Shown one piece after another: positions 7,591-17,270 of a stretch of 64,000 nt of DNA. The translations under genes were made by a program, and so were the position numbers. A model generated the notes under the pieces. It worked only from the letters and a program-made list of their open reading frames with translations, searched no databases and was not told the origin of the DNA. Within the stretch, counting starts at the first letter, position 1; each line of letters opens with the position of its first letter. Source of the stretch: Tepidibacter hydrothermalis (GTDB lineage: Bacteria; Bacillota; Clostridia; Peptostreptococcales; Peptostreptococcaceae); NCBI RefSeq assembly GCF_029542625.1, contig NZ_CP120733.1:1860001-1924000 (forward strand), written 5' to 3'.

Positions 7591-9009
7591 TTATTCAGGT
7601 AACAATATAAATCTTAGTATAAATAATATAGATAATATGTACATTATAGGATGAACTTCCCTATGTTTTCCTGTTCCTAATTTCATTATAGGATAAAATA
7701 TTACTCCAGCTGCAATACCATTTGCTATACTATAAGTAAATGGCATAATAACTATTGTGAAAAAAGCAGGTATTGCTTCTGTTAAATCTGAAAAATCAAC
7801 TTCTTTTATAGATTCTATCATTAGTACTCCTATTATTATTAGTGCGGGAGATGTTGCCTGTGATGGTACTATACCTACAATACCACCTAAAAATAGTGAA
7901 CATAAAAATAAAATTCCTACAACCATAGATGTTAATCCGGTTCTTCCACCTTCTGCTATTCCAGCAGTAGATTCTATATATGTCGCTGTAGTAGTACCAC
8001 CAAACATAGAACTAATAGTTGTTGCTACTGCATCTGCTAAAAGTGCCTTTTTCATATTTTTAATGCTTCCATCCTCTTGGATCATATTAGCCTTTTGAGC
8101 CGTTCCTACTAGAGTACCTATTGTATCAAATAAATCTACCAGACTAAAAGTTAACACAACCATTATTATGCTAGTAATAGTTCCTATAACTCCTGCTCCG
8201 CTAGTATTCAATAATCCCTTAAAATCCATAGCCATAAAAGTGTGTGATACTGATGGTGGTGCTGTTATTAGTTTTAATCCATCTATATTCGTAATTCCCA
8301 TAGGTATACCTATTATAGTTGTAAGTATTATAGATATTAACATAGCCCCTTTTATATTTTTAGCCATTAATATTCCCATTATTATTATTCCTACTAAAGT
8401 TAATATTACTGCTTTATCTGTAAAATCACCAAATTTAATCAAAGTTCCTGGATCTGAGACTACGATACCTCCTCCTTTTAAACCTATTAATGTTATAAAA
8501 AGACCAATTCCTGAAGTTATTGCAGTTTTTATATTAACAGGAAGACATTCTACGATTTTTTCTCTAATGGATGTTGCTGTTATTATTATAAATAATATTC
8601 CAGATATCATAACTGCTGCCAGTCCTTGTTGCCATGTATATCCTAAGTTTAAGCATACACTAAAAGAAAAAAATGCTGTTAATCCTATTCCTGGTGCTAC
8701 TGCAAATGGTAGATTAGCATATAAAGCCATTATTAATGTCCCAATCGCAGATACTATACACGTTCCTGTAAAAGCCGATCCTATTACAGGGTCATTTAGT
8801 ATAGTTAGTACAGCAGCTTCGTCTCCTCTTGCTCCTAATGCGTTCATACCTGAAAACTTTAAGAGATTAGGGATTACTAAAAGAGCATAAGCCATAGTCA
8901 TAAAAGTAGTAAATCCAGCTAAGATTTCCGTTTTAATATTTGTCTTATTTTCTCTTAGTTCAAAAAACTTATCTAATGCATTGGTATTTTTTTGAACTGT
9001 TGATTTCAT
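7591..9009 (-). CDS. NCS2-family purine permease, AzgA/PbuG-like, riboswitch controlled
   Basis: A 472-residue paralogue of the permease at 3495-4856, with the same landmarks: TEILAGFTTFMTMAYALL, FSLVDLFDTIGTLVGTA, YIESTAGIAEGGRTGL, and a C-terminal hydrophobic block. An extra segment after the first helix (about residues 55-70, GARGDEAAVLTILNDP) is typical of the longer PbuG-like members. It is expected to import guanine or hypoxanthine, because the leader carries a guanine-class riboswitch and an attenuator, so transport should fall when guanine is plentiful. The start follows AAAGGAGATG. The two permeases are likely used under different conditions. Confidence 0.92.
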   Translation of the reverse strand: MKSTVQKNTNALDKFFELRENKTNIKTEILAGFTTFMTMAYALLVIPNLLKFSGMNALGARGDEAAVLTILNDPVIGSAFTGTCIVSAIGTLIMALYANLPFAVAPGIGLTAFFSFSVCLNLGYTWQQGLAAVMISGILFIIITATSIREKIVECLPVNIKTAITSGIGLFITLIGLKGGGIVVSDPGTLIKFGDFTDKAVILTLVGIIIMGILMAKNIKGAMLISIILTTIIGIPMGITNIDGLKLITAPPSVSHTFMAMDFKGLLNTSGAGVIGTITSIIMVVLTFSLVDLFDTIGTLVGTAQKANMIQEDGSIKNMKKALLADAVATTISSMFGGTTTATYIESTAGIAEGGRTGLTSMVVGILFLCSLFLGGIVGIVPSQATSPALIIIGVLMIESIKEVDFSDLTEAIPAFFTIVIMPFTYSIANGIAAGVIFYPIMKLGTGKHREVHPIMYILSILFILRFILLPE

Positions 9010-9040
9010 TTATTGTCATCTCCTTTTAATATACCACCAC

Positions 9041-9088
9041 AAAAAAACCACAATCGGACTATTAGATAATCCAATTGTGGTTTTTTAT
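9041..9088 (-). terminator. Attenuator terminator of the guanine riboswitch
   Basis: The stem AACCACAATTGGA pairs with the complementary TCCGATTGTGGTT (one G-T wobble on the minus strand), followed by a run of seven T on the minus strand. It lies between the aptamer and the permease start, as expected for a transcriptional off-switch. Confidence 0.88.
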
Positions 9089-9133
9089 AACATTAAAGCT
9101 GATAATTTGCAATCTTAATATAGCTTTTTATTA

Positions 9134-9212
9134 GGATCACCCATAGAGAGAAAATTTTTACGGTATCTCGTAGAAACTTCTGAACCATATTATCAGAATT
9201 ATACGGACGGCA
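9134..9212 (-). promoter_or_regulatory. Guanine-class purine riboswitch aptamer
   Basis: Read on the minus strand this matches the purine aptamer. A weak P1 contains GTCCGTA and TATGGGT. P2 arms TTCTGA and TCAGAA enclose loop L2 with ATATGG. The junction AGTTTCTAC is present. The P3 loop carries CCGTAAA, as in the Bacillus xpt aptamer, so the L2-L3 kissing loops can form. The base before the final TATGG is C, the specificity position (C74) for guanine/hypoxanthine rather than adenine. It lies upstream of the attenuator and the NCS2 permease. The P3 helix is slightly irregular. Confidence 0.9.
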
Positions 9213-9291
9213 TATTTTTAATTTTTATATTTCAAAATAATAACACTATATTTTTATAAAGTCAATTATAATTTTGAAATAATAAAATTGT

Positions 9292-9909
9292 CTATTTTTT
9301 GAATATTCCAAAAGGTTTTCCAACCGGAAGAAATACTCTTCCAAAATGAAGATTCAACACAGAAGCTGCAGAACCATAGAAAGATACTATTGAAATAAGT
9401 AATTCTGAAATTGCAGCAATTTCATGAGCAAATTCAGGCATTATTCCAAATGTACTTAAAGTTAATCCTATAAACAAGAAATCTATCAATACAAATATTG
9501 TAAATAAAACTTTATGAGTTTCCATAGCACCTATAGTCATAAATAAAGTAAATATTAAATATCCTAAAAAAGCAAATCCAAGTTGTTTAACATCTACTCC
9601 AGCAGCTAACTTTTCGCCAAACACTCCATTTTGAATAAGCCATGAAGTTCCAACTGCAAACCAAAAAAATGCATATCCTCCGAAAGCAGTTGTTCCGAAA
9701 ACATTTCCTTTTTTTGAGTCATTAATACAAGCAAACAATTGCGCAAATGCTCCTAAAAATATTGCCCAAGGAATTACAAACGATACTCCCTCAGTAAGTC
9801 CTAATTTTTGAGATGATGCTACAAGAGTTACCATAGCCAACCCGAATAATCCTAGTGCAGATGGATCTGCATTACTAATCTTTACAATTTTTGTCTCATT
9901 AGTATTCAT
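9292..9909 (-). CDS. satP: Acetate uptake transporter, GPR1/FUN34/YaaH (SatP) family
   Basis: A 205-residue protein with six hydrophobic segments. The N-terminal NADPSALGLFGLAMVTL corresponds to the NPAPLGL hallmark of the acetate/succinate channel-transporter family. It likely moves acetate or other short carboxylates across the membrane, useful to a fermenter that makes or re-uses acetate. It starts after an AGGAGG site and is separate from the riboswitch-controlled permease downstream. Substrate range is inferred from the family. Confidence 0.88.
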   Translation of the reverse strand: MNTNETKIVKISNADPSALGLFGLAMVTLVASSQKLGLTEGVSFVIPWAIFLGAFAQLFACINDSKKGNVFGTTAFGGYAFFWFAVGTSWLIQNGVFGEKLAAGVDVKQLGFAFLGYLIFTLFMTIGAMETHKVLFTIFVLIDFLFIGLTLSTFGIMPEFAHEIAAISELLISIVSFYGSAASVLNLHFGRVFLPVGKPFGIFKK

Positions 9910-10025
9910 AAAACCCTCCTAAAAAATGATTAAATATATTATAAATTCTGTAATATATATATTATCACAAAATTCTACCTTTTTAAACATTTTAATTAAT
10001 TTTTTCACAAATTTACACAAAAAAT

Positions 10026-10061
10026 AATAATTAGTATATAATACATTATATACTAATTATT
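10026..10061. promoter_or_regulatory. 15-bp perfect inverted repeat directly before a small gene (operator candidate)
   Basis: AATAATTAGTATATA at 10026-10040 is repeated as its reverse complement at 10047-10061 with six bases between, ending just before the ribosome site of the 77-residue gene. Its size and place suit a dimeric repressor operator or a leader hairpin. Confidence 0.5.
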
Positions 10062-10076
10062 ATAGAGGTGATTTTA

Positions 10077-10310
10077 TTGAATAAACTATCCAATCTTTTA
10101 AAATATAACAAGCATATATCTGTCAAAATTAGTCAAGAAGAAAAAAAATTAAATATTTTCGATAAACAACAAATAATAGAAAGTATATATTTTCCATTTA
10201 ATGATTTAAATGAACATATAGATTATGTTTATAATGTAATAATTTCAATCAATAACATAAATTTATATATTCCCAAAATTTATATTAAAAATCCGCATAA
10301 TAATATCTAA
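10077..10310 (+). CDS. Small hypothetical protein, 77 residues, TTG start
   Basis: I do not recognise this gene. GAGGTG lies seven bases before a TTG at 10077; an in-frame GTG at 10068 overlaps that site and is less likely. The product is basic and Asn/Ile-rich, with a Lys/Glu-rich N-terminal third and an alternating hydrophobic second half that looks like beta strands (NVIISINNINLYIPKIYI). There is no signal peptide and no Cys. A 15-bp perfect inverted repeat sits immediately upstream. Codon use matches neighbours, so it is probably a real gene. Confidence 0.6.
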   Translation: MNKLSNLLKYNKHISVKISQEEKKLNIFDKQQIIESIYFPFNDLNEHIDYVYNVIISINNINLYIPKIYIKNPHNNI

Positions 10311-10329
10311 TTGTACTGACATGATAAAT

Positions 10330-10345
10330 GAGCCCTAATGGGCTC
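10330..10345 (+). terminator. Short hairpin after the small gene
   Basis: GAGCCC and GGGCTC with a four-base loop follow the stop codon. The trailing T run is poor, so this is a weak terminator candidate. Confidence 0.45.
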
Positions 10346-10441
10346 TATTCTCAAAATTCACATATATTCATACCTACAGCGAGCTTTCATACATTGCATA
10401 CTGTTATCTTCTTTAAAGCTAAAAAATAAAGGACATAATTA

Positions 10442-11134
10442 TTATTTATACATTAATCTACCACAGTTTTCACATTCAATAATTTCATTATTATCTAGCT
10501 TACTAATTTTATTCATAAAGAGTTCCACATTACATCCTCCACATATATTATTCTCAACTTTAACCAAAGCATTTTTATATTTATTCTTAATATTATCATA
10601 TCTAATCAACTCATCGTTATTTATTTCACTTCTCAATGCTTCTATCTGATCTAAATTTACATTTAATTTATATGTATACTCATCTATTTTTTTAATAATT
10701 TTTTCATCTAAATTTTTAATAATTTGCTGTAATTCTTCAGATTTAATTTTGCACTTTTCTATTTTAATGTTTAGATTTTCCATTTCATCCATATTGCTGA
10801 TAAAATCTTGTTCAACTATTTCCTTTGATTTTTCTAAATTTGTTTCTTTGTTTTTTATATTTTCAAGCAATTTTATATCTTTTATTAATCCACTATATAA
10901 ATCTTTATTCATTTTGTCTAGTTCATATTCCTTATTTTTCAAATCATTCTCCAATAATACAGTTTTTTCTTTTAAAGTTCCCAGTTCTTTCATATATATT
11001 TTTTCAAGATTATTTATTTTTTGTAATTTTGTTCTCATTTCTGATAATTTTGGATATTTTTGAATATACTTTATCTTGTTTTCAATTTTATTCATTAAAT
11101 TGTATTTTTGGTCTAGTTTTATAATTTTATTCAT
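10442..11134 (-). CDS. Coiled-coil protein with C-terminal C4 zinc ribbon (DUF164/zf-RING_7 type)
   Basis: 230 residues. Residues about 20-190 are a long Lys/Glu/Leu coiled coil. The C-terminal CGGC ... CENC forms a four-cysteine zinc ribbon. Proteins of this build are widespread in Clostridia next to nif3 and trmK, as here, and are thought to bind nucleic acid, but no precise function is established. The start has a GGAGGT site. A structured repeat lies between this gene and nif3, which precedes it in the same direction, so the three genes (trmK, nif3, this one) may form one transcript. Confidence 0.78.
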   Translation of the reverse strand: MNKIIKLDQKYNLMNKIENKIKYIQKYPKLSEMRTKLQKINNLEKIYMKELGTLKEKTVLLENDLKNKEYELDKMNKDLYSGLIKDIKLLENIKNKETNLEKSKEIVEQDFISNMDEMENLNIKIEKCKIKSEELQQIIKNLDEKIIKKIDEYTYKLNVNLDQIEALRSEINNDELIRYDNIKNKYKNALVKVENNICGGCNVELFMNKISKLDNNEIIECENCGRLMYK

Positions 11135-11170
11135 AATGATACCTCCATTTGATTATAATTATTTTTTATC

Positions 11171-11260
11171 AAAAAACTAAAATTTCTAAAACTTCATCCA
11201 CTTAAGGATGAAGATAATAATTCTACACCTTTGAATTATTTTAATAAGTTTTACTTTACA
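11171..11260 (-). repeat. Intercistronic structured repeat, copy A (internally shortened)
   Basis: On the operon-sense strand it begins AAAGTAAAAC, and later shows the hairpin CTTCATCC-TTAAGT-GGATGAAG with a perfect 8-bp stem, inside a second stem around TTAT and TTTTAGAAA. It aligns with copies at 32788, 48401 and 52252 but lacks part of the middle. It lies between nif3 and the zinc-ribbon gene. Confidence 0.65.
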
Positions 11261-11289
11261 TTAAAATAAGGAATAGACAAAACTATTCC

Positions 11290-12390
11290 TTATATTGTAA
11301 CGAATGGATTTATATTAGATTTTGATTTTAATACTTCTATATTTTCAAATTTATTTTGTAAATATTCCTCAACTATATCTGAAAATATATTTTCACTTCC
11401 AAAATGACCAGCATCAATAACCTTTATACCTAATTCTAAAGCATTTTGAGCATCATGATACTTTACATCTCCAGTAATTAAAACATCTGCTCCCATGTTA
11501 TAAGCATTATTGATAAATTCAGATCCTGACCCACTTACTATAGCTATCTTATTTACATCATCTTCTAAATTTCCTGTGACCCTTATTTCATTTATATTTA
11601 GTGATTTTTTCACAATTTCTGATAATTCTTTAAATTTCATAGAGTTTTTCAATTGCCCAATTCGTCCAAGTCCATATTTTTTGCCTTTATTTTTTAATTC
11701 ATATATATCATATGCAACTTCTTCATATGGATGTGCTTTTATTATATTATTTATAGCCTCACTTAATTTACTTTCTTCACATATACTTTCTATTTTAACC
11801 TCTTCTACAGTCTCTATTTCATTTTTAATTCCTATATAAGGATTCGATTCATTTAAAGGTTTAAATCTGCCTACACCTTCAAAAGTAAATGAGCAATCAC
11901 TATAATTTCCAATATTTCCACATCCCATATCTGCCATAGTTTTTCTTATACACTCCTGGTGAGATACTGGAACATATACAGCTATTTTATATAATTTTTG
12001 ATCATATGTAGTATCTAAGACAAGAACATCCTTTAGATCTAACCTCTTAGCTATTTCATCATTTAATCCATCATAAGCTATATCAAAATTAGTATGTGCT
12101 GAATAAACACTAATTTTATTTCTTATTAATTTATATATATCAGTTCCTTTTGTTGTAGATGTATTTATTTTTTTTAATCCCTTAAATATAAACGGATGAT
12201 GAGTTATTATTAAATCTACTTTATTTTCTACAGCTTCATCTATAACTGCTTGAGTAGCTTCTAATGTTAACATAATTTTTGATACACTATCCATTTCATT
12301 TCCTATGATTAAGCCTACATTATCCCAATTATAAGCTAATGATTTAGGATATTTATTCTCAAATATTTTTACTATATCTTTAATATACAT
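11290..12390 (-). CDS. nif3: Nif3-like dinuclear metal centre protein (YqfO/GTP cyclohydrolase I type 2-like)
   Basis: 366 residues. Metal-binding residues are seen in LIITHHPFIF, SAHTNFDIAYDGLN and the C-terminal DAGHFGSE (His and Glu). Between the two halves is an insert of about 100 residues with the CutA1/PII-like fold found in the long Gram-positive YqfO type. The family forms toroidal hexamers with a bound metal pair; its role is unsettled (hydrolase or metal chaperone proposals). The start overlaps the trmK stop by 11 bases, so the two are translationally coupled. Confidence 0.9.
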   Translation of the reverse strand: MYIKDIVKIFENKYPKSLAYNWDNVGLIIGNEMDSVSKIMLTLEATQAVIDEAVENKVDLIITHHPFIFKGLKKINTSTTKGTDIYKLIRNKISVYSAHTNFDIAYDGLNDEIAKRLDLKDVLVLDTTYDQKLYKIAVYVPVSHQECIRKTMADMGCGNIGNYSDCSFTFEGVGRFKPLNESNPYIGIKNEIETVEEVKIESICEESKLSEAINNIIKAHPYEEVAYDIYELKNKGKKYGLGRIGQLKNSMKFKELSEIVKKSLNINEIRVTGNLEDDVNKIAIVSGSGSEFINNAYNMGADVLITGDVKYHDAQNALELGIKVIDAGHFGSENIFSDIVEEYLQNKFENIEVLKSKSNINPFVTI

Positions 12391-13078
12391 TATCCTTCAA
12401 CTCCTCAAGCTTTTGAATTTTAGCTCTGCATCCATATATTTTAGATTCTATTTTTTGACCTTCTTTTCCTTCTATTTTTTTTATTATCTTTGAATATTCG
12501 CTTATTTTTTTATCTATAAATTCTAAAATCAAACAATTTTTATTTCTTAGAAGCCCTCTTCCAACCTCATAATAAATTTCATCTTCTTGAGATCTTTTTA
12601 TACCATCGTACTTTACTACCATTATTTCATAAATTCTAAAATCTTCTTTCACTAGAATTTCTTCTTTAATATCAAATCCATTTTCATATAAATATTTTCT
12701 AAGCTCAGAAGATGCCTGCATGGGTTGTAATATCATATTGTTTAGTCTTTTTGCTATTTCAAATTCACTTTCTATTAATTTACTTATTAAAACTCCTCCC
12801 ATTCCAGCTATTACAACTTCATCCACTTCTCCTACTTTTAATACACTAAGTCCGCTTCCTAATCTCAACTCTATTTTAGATTCTAGATTACTTGATATAA
12901 TTTCTTTTTTTGCATTTTCTAATGGTCCTTTATTTATATCAGCTGCTATTGCACCTTTTATCTTATCCTTTTTCATTAAGTATACAGGTATATAACCATG
13001 ATCAGTTCCTATATCTGCTATCTTTGCATTATGACTAACTAGGTTAGCTACTGCTTCTAATCTTGGAGTTAATTTCAT
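12380..13078 (-). CDS. trmK: tRNA (adenine(22)-N1)-methyltransferase TrmK
   Basis: Methylates A22 in the D-loop of tRNA using SAM. 232 residues, normal for the family. Seen: the N-terminal LTPRLEAVANLV, the SAM loop ADIGTDHGYIPVYL, AADINKGPLENAK, the VVIAGMGGVLI motif that replaces NPPY in this family, and a C-terminal coiled region. The trmK-nif3 order and overlap are conserved across Firmicutes. A divergent small gene begins at 13145. Confidence 0.93.
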   Translation of the reverse strand: MKLTPRLEAVANLVSHNAKIADIGTDHGYIPVYLMKKDKIKGAIAADINKGPLENAKKEIISSNLESKIELRLGSGLSVLKVGEVDEVVIAGMGGVLISKLIESEFEIAKRLNNMILQPMQASSELRKYLYENGFDIKEEILVKEDFRIYEIMVVKYDGIKRSQEDEIYYEVGRGLLRNKNCLILEFIDKKISEYSKIIKKIEGKEGQKIESKIYGCRAKIQKLEELKDNVY

Positions 13079-13144
13079 TTTTTTACACTTCCTTTCTTGA
13101 ATTAAAATAAGTATTTTTAAAATAATAATAATGAGGTGATCTAT

Positions 13145-13330
13145 ATGAAGAAAGAAATAATCCCCCCAAAAAAACTATTAAAATATAAATGGGGTGGAAC
13201 TACCTTTGAATGGGCTGAAGAAGCCAAAGAAATAAATGCCCAAATACAAGATGCTCAAGAAAAAAACATATCCAAAGATAAGTTAAAGAAAGAAATAGAA
13301 TACGGAAACATGCCTCAATATTGGAATTAG
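13145..13330 (+). CDS. Small hypothetical protein, 61 residues
   Basis: I do not recognise it. The ATG at 13145 lies behind a GAGGTGAT ribosome site; a GTG at 13136 in the same frame overlaps that site and is rejected. The sequence is charged and helical, with an aromatic motif KYKWGGTTFEWAEEAKEI near residues 13-30 and the ending MPQYWN. No Cys and no signal. It is divergent from trmK and convergent with rpoD, sharing a bidirectional terminator with the latter. Probably a cytoplasmic accessory protein. Confidence 0.65.
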   Translation: MKKEIIPPKKLLKYKWGGTTFEWAEEAKEINAQIQDAQEKNISKDKLKKEIEYGNMPQYWN

Positions 13331-13332
13331 AA

Positions 13333-13358
13333 AAAAATTCGCCTTATAGGCGAATTTT
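13333..13358. terminator. Bidirectional terminator between the 61-residue gene and rpoD
   Basis: AAAATTCGCCTA and TAGGCGAATTTT form a near-perfect palindrome between two convergent stop codons. Confidence 0.85.
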
Positions 13359-14480
13359 CTAATCTAAATAATCCTTTAATTTTTTAGATCTACTTGGATG
13401 TCTTAATTTTCTCAATGCCTTTGCTTCTATTTGTCTGATTCTTTCTCTAGTAACGTCAAATTCTCTTCCTACCTCTTCAAGCGTTCTAGCTCTTCCATCT
13501 GATAATCCAAATCTCAATTTTAAGACCTTTTGTTCTCTCTCATTTAATGATCCTAATACTTCTTCGATTTGCTCTTTTAAAAGAGAATAGGCCGCAGCCT
13601 CTGCAGGTGCAGGTGCATCTTCATCTGGTATAAAATCACCCAGATGACTATCTTCTTCTTCTCCAATAGGAGTTTCTAAAGATACTGGTTCCTGTGCTAT
13701 TTTTAATATTTCTCTTATTTTATCTTCTGGTATATCCATCTCTTTTGCAATTTCTTCAGGTTTTGGTTCTCTACCTAACTCTTGAAGTAATTGTCTTGAT
13801 ACCCTTATAAGTTTATTTATAGTCTCAACCATATGCACAGGTATTCTTATAGTTCTAGCTTGGTCTGCTATAGCACGAGTTATTGCTTGTCTTATCCACC
13901 ACGTAGCATAAGTACTAAACTTGTATCCCTTAGTATAATCAAATTTTTCGACTGCCTTAATTAAACCTAAATTTCCTTCTTGAATTAAATCAAGAAATAA
14001 CATTCCTCTTCCTACATATCTTTTAGCTATACTTACAACTAATCTAAGATTAGCCTCAACTAATCTCTTTTTAGCTATCTCATCACCTTGTTCCATTCTT
14101 TTAGCAAGTTCTATTTCTTCTTGCGCAGAAAGAAGAGGTATTTTTCCAATTTCTTTTAAATACATTCTAACCGGATCATCTATATTTATTCCTTTAGGTA
14201 GAGATAAATCTATACTTTCAAAATCAAATTCTTCATCATCACTATCATCTTCATCTTTTTCTTTTTCTACTTTTATGTTTTCTTTTTTATTTTTTTCTGC
14301 TAATACTTCAATTCCCATTTGTCCTAATGTCTCGTACAGATTTTCAACTTGATCCTTATCTAATTGCACTTCTCCTAAAACTTCCATTATTTCACTATAT
14401 GTTAAAGATCCTTGTTTCTTTCCTTTGTCCATTAATTCTTTTACAGATTGTCTTTGTTCTTTACTTATTTTTTTCGCCAT
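13359..14480 (-). CDS. rpoD: RNA polymerase primary sigma factor SigA/RpoD
   Basis: 373 residues, typical of Firmicutes SigA. Region 1.1 (about 1-80) is followed by an acidic patch; region 1.2 contains [17 protein letters not shown]; region 2 contains [18 protein letters not shown] and [10 protein letters not shown], which recognise and melt the -10 element; region 3 contains [13 protein letters not shown]; region 4 contains [27 protein letters not shown], the -35 helix-turn-helix. It lies 16 bases after dnaG, the conserved macromolecular synthesis operon order (here without rpsU). A GGAGG site precedes the ATG. Confidence 0.98.
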   Translation of the reverse strand: MAKKISKEQRQSVKELMDKGKKQGSLTYSEIMEVLGEVQLDKDQVENLYETLGQMGIEVLAEKNKKENIKVEKEKDEDDSDDEEFDFESIDLSLPKGINIDDPVRMYLKEIGKIPLLSAQEEIELAKRMEQGDEIAKKRLVEANLRLVVSIAKRYVGRGMLFLDLIQEGNLGLIKAVEKFDYTKGYKFSTYATWWIRQAITRAIADQARTIRIPVHMVETINKLIRVSRQLLQELGREPKPEEIAKEMDIPEDKIREILKIAQEPVSLETPIGEEEDSHLGDFIPDEDAPAPAEAAAYSLLKEQIEEVLGSLNEREQKVLKLRFGLSDGRARTLEEVGREFDVTRERIRQIEAKALRKLRHPSRSKKLKDYLD

Positions 14481-14496
14481 TTTAAGTTCCTCCTTT

Positions 14497-16284
14497 CTAT
14501 AAAATATTCTTCATCTCTTTTTCTAATCGTATTATTTTCATTGCAATATCTAACAATTCTCTATCAACCTCACTTGCTTCTATATTTTTATCATTCTTCT
14601 TATTTAACTGTAATTCATCTTGCCTTTTAAGTAGATAGTCTCTTTTTTTCTTCAAACTATTTCTTTGTAAAGTTTTTATAATATCATTTAAATTAATACT
14701 TGAATCTATCTTAATATCATATATATCATCTATATAGTTTTCTGATATGCCTATTTTTTTCAATTTGTCAATAGTTATTATATCCAATTCATTACTTTTA
14801 ATGATATAATTTAATATTTCTTTACTTTCTTCAAATAAAAAATCATCTATTTCCAAATTCATTAAAATGTCATTCCTATATTTTTTTTCATTTATAAATA
14901 TAGAAATAATTTGTTTTTCTGCAATTTCAATACCACTTTTTTTAATTTTTATTTCTTCTACTTTTTTATTAGATTCTTTTTTAGATTTATTTTTCTTGTA
15001 ATATTTACCATAAATTTCACTATTTATGGCATCTATAGATATATTTGTTTCTTTAGATATTTTATTAATATAATATTCAACTTCAATAGGACTTTTGATA
15101 TTTTTAATAATATTAGCTACATTTTTTGTAAACAATAATCTATCTTGATCATTATTTAAATCATATTTTTTTTTCAATATATCAATTTTAAATTGAAGTA
15201 AAGGTATAGAATTTTTTAATAATATATTAAATTTATCTACTCCTTCTTTTCTTATATATTCATCTGGATCTTTCGCTTTTCCTAAATTTAATACTTTTAT
15301 ATTCAATTTAACTTCATTAAATATTTCAACGGCTTTTAAAGTAGCGTTAATACCAGCCTCATCATTGTCATAAGCTACTATAACTTTATTAACATATTTT
15401 TTTATTAGCTTTGCTTGTTCAACAGTTAAGGCAGTTCCTAGTGACGCAACTACATTTTTTATACCATATTGAAAAAGACTTATAACATCCATATATCCTT
15501 CTACTACAATTAATGTATCGTTTTTTATATTTTTTTTAGCAAAATTTAGCGCATATAAGTTCTTTCTTTTGTTAAACAGCATAGTTTCTGATGAATTTAA
15601 ATATTTTGGAAGAGAATGATCCAATACTCTACCTCCAAACGCTATAACCTTTCCTCTTTGATCAAATATAGGAAACATAACTCTGTTTTTAAACCTATTT
15701 ATATAATTTTTTTTATTCTTAGTTTGAATAGCTAATCCACTGTCGATTAAATCTTGCTGCTCATAACCTTTTTGCAATAAATAATTATTTAAATCATTCC
15801 AATCATTTTTTGCAAAGCCTAGTCCAAAATATTTAATTGTTTTATCATCAAGACCTCTATCTTTTAAGTATTTATAACCATTATTATTTGAACCCGACAT
15901 AGATTTAAAAAAGTATCTAGCTGCATCTAAATTAATTTGATACAATTTCTGCTTTTTATTTATATTTTGCTTAGATTCATCACTAATTTTTCCTTTTTTA
16001 ATTTCAACACCCGATCTTTGAGCGAGAATTTCTAAGGCCTCCATGAAATCTACATTTTCCATTTTCATTACAAAATTTATAACATCTCCACCTTCTCCAC
16101 AACCAAAGCATTTATACATTTGCTTTTGAGTACTTATTGAAAACGATGGTGTCTTTTCTGAATGAAAAGGGCATAGTGCTTTATAATTTAATCCAGCAGA
16201 TTTTACCTGTATATAACTAGATATTATATCAACAATGTCATTTCTCAATTTTATTTCTTCTATTATTTCATGCATATCATTCAT
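14497..16284 (-). CDS. dnaG: DNA primase DnaG
   Basis: Synthesises RNA primers for replication. 595 residues. N-terminal CHC2 zinc-binding domain: [14 protein letters not shown] ... [14 protein letters not shown]. Catalytic TOPRIM domain: [17 protein letters not shown] and [11 protein letters not shown] (about residues 255-315) with the acidic metal ligands. The C-terminal part (about 430-595), Lys/Asn/Ile-rich, corresponds to the helicase-binding domain. It is translated from an ATG preceded by AAGGTG and is followed by rpoD. A 22-bp inverted repeat lies about 30 bases upstream of the start. Confidence 0.97.
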   Translation of the reverse strand: MNDMHEIIEEIKLRNDIVDIISSYIQVKSAGLNYKALCPFHSEKTPSFSISTQKQMYKCFGCGEGGDVINFVMKMENVDFMEALEILAQRSGVEIKKGKISDESKQNINKKQKLYQINLDAARYFFKSMSGSNNNGYKYLKDRGLDDKTIKYFGLGFAKNDWNDLNNYLLQKGYEQQDLIDSGLAIQTKNKKNYINRFKNRVMFPIFDQRGKVIAFGGRVLDHSLPKYLNSSETMLFNKRKNLYALNFAKKNIKNDTLIVVEGYMDVISLFQYGIKNVVASLGTALTVEQAKLIKKYVNKVIVAYDNDEAGINATLKAVEIFNEVKLNIKVLNLGKAKDPDEYIRKEGVDKFNILLKNSIPLLQFKIDILKKKYDLNNDQDRLLFTKNVANIIKNIKSPIEVEYYINKISKETNISIDAINSEIYGKYYKKNKSKKESNKKVEEIKIKKSGIEIAEKQIISIFINEKKYRNDILMNLEIDDFLFEESKEILNYIIKSNELDIITIDKLKKIGISENYIDDIYDIKIDSSINLNDIIKTLQRNSLKKKRDYLLKRQDELQLNKKNDKNIEASEVDRELLDIAMKIIRLEKEMKNIL

Positions 16285-16313
16285 ACAATCACCTTCTATT
16301 TAGGTGTAATATT

Positions 16314-16380
16314 TATTAATTCTTGATAAAATTTATATTTCCTTCATCTGAAAATTTTTAAATTTTATCAAGAATTAATA
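16314..16380. repeat. 22-bp perfect inverted repeat in the dnaG leader
   Basis: Bases 16314-16335 are the exact reverse complement of 16359-16380, with a 23-base loop. No T run follows on either strand. It lies between the aroF terminator and dnaG, so it may be a regulatory leader hairpin or operator of the dnaG-rpoD operon. Confidence 0.6.
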
Positions 16381-16469
16381 TTTGAGTGTTATTTTTTATA
16401 AATACAATTTACTATAATTCGACTTTTTTTAATAAATTCCTTCTTTATTTTTGAAAAATATTTTTAAAA

Positions 16470-16503
16470 AAATAAACAGGGCTAATATAAGCCCTATTTA
16501 TTT
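16470..16503 (-). terminator. Terminator of the pab-fol-aroF operon
   Basis: AAATAGGGCT and AGCCCTGTTT form the stem on the minus strand, followed by a long T run. It overlaps the aroF stop codon. Confidence 0.8.
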
Positions 16504-17270
16504 AAAGATTCTACAACATCTTCGAATTCATCAAATGTTAACGATTGTGGTCCATCTGAAAGTGCTTTTTCAGGTTCTGGATGTACTTCTACCATTATGC
16601 CATCTGCTCCTGCTGCGAAAGATGCTAAACTCATTGGTTTAACTAATTCTTTTATCCCAGTTCCATGGCTTGGATCAACTATAACTGGAAGTCCTGTTTC
16701 TTTTTTTATTATAGGAACAGCAGCTAAATCCAATGTATTTCTAGTATAATCATTATACGTCCTAATTCCTCTTTCACACATTATTATATTTGTGTTTCCT
16801 TCAACCGCAATATATTCAGCAGCATTTATCCATTCTTTAATAGTAGCTGACATGCCTCTTTTTAAAAGTACAGGCTTATCTTGTTTTCCTACCTCTGTTA
16901 ATAGAGAAAAATTGTGCATATTTCTAGAACCAATTTGTATAATATCTGCTACATCATATATTTTATCAAGATCTCTTGCATCCATTAATTCTGTAACAAT
17001 AGGGATACCAACTTCTTTTTTAACTGATTTAAATACCTCCAAACCTTCTTCTTTCATACCTTGAAAAGAATAAGGAGAAGTTCTAGGCTTATATGCTCCA
17101 CCTCTTAATACATTTGCACCTTTGCTTTTTATAAATTTAGCAATCATCAAAAGTTGTTCATAACTTTCCACTGCACAAGGTCCAGCAATTATAAGTCTAT
17201 CATTTGGAATAGATGTACCACTTTTTAACTTTATAGTAATATCCATATTTTTTAGTATGATTTTACTCAT
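16494..17270 (-). CDS. aroF: 3-deoxy-7-phosphoheptulonate (DAHP) synthase, type I-beta, last gene of the folate operon
   Basis: Condenses phosphoenolpyruvate and erythrose 4-phosphate, the first step to chorismate. 258 residues. Seen: [68 protein letters not shown] and MVEVHPEP, which line the TIM-barrel active site of the AroF/KdsA-like type. There is no ACT, ferredoxin-like or chorismate mutase extension, so feedback control by those domains is absent. The start overlaps folK by eight bases. Its place at the end of a pab-fol operon suggests it supplies chorismate for p-aminobenzoate. Confidence 0.93.
   Translation of the reverse strand: MSKIILKNMDITIKLKSGTSIPNDRLIIAGPCAVESYEQLLMIAKFIKSKGANVLRGGAYKPRTSPYSFQGMKEEGLEVFKSVKKEVGIPIVTELMDARDLDKIYDVADIIQIGSRNMHNFSLLTEVGKQDKPVLLKRGMSATIKEWINAAEYIAVEGNTNIIMCERGIRTYNDYTRNTLDLAAVPIIKKETGLPVIVDPSHGTGIKELVKPMSLASFAAGADGIMVEVHPEPEKALSDGPQSLTFDEFEDVVESLNK

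Noticed and set aside
10311-10441. RNase P RNA or another stable RNA near the zinc-ribbon gene
   Set aside because: The gap is too short and lacks the conserved RNase P motifs; only a small hairpin is present.
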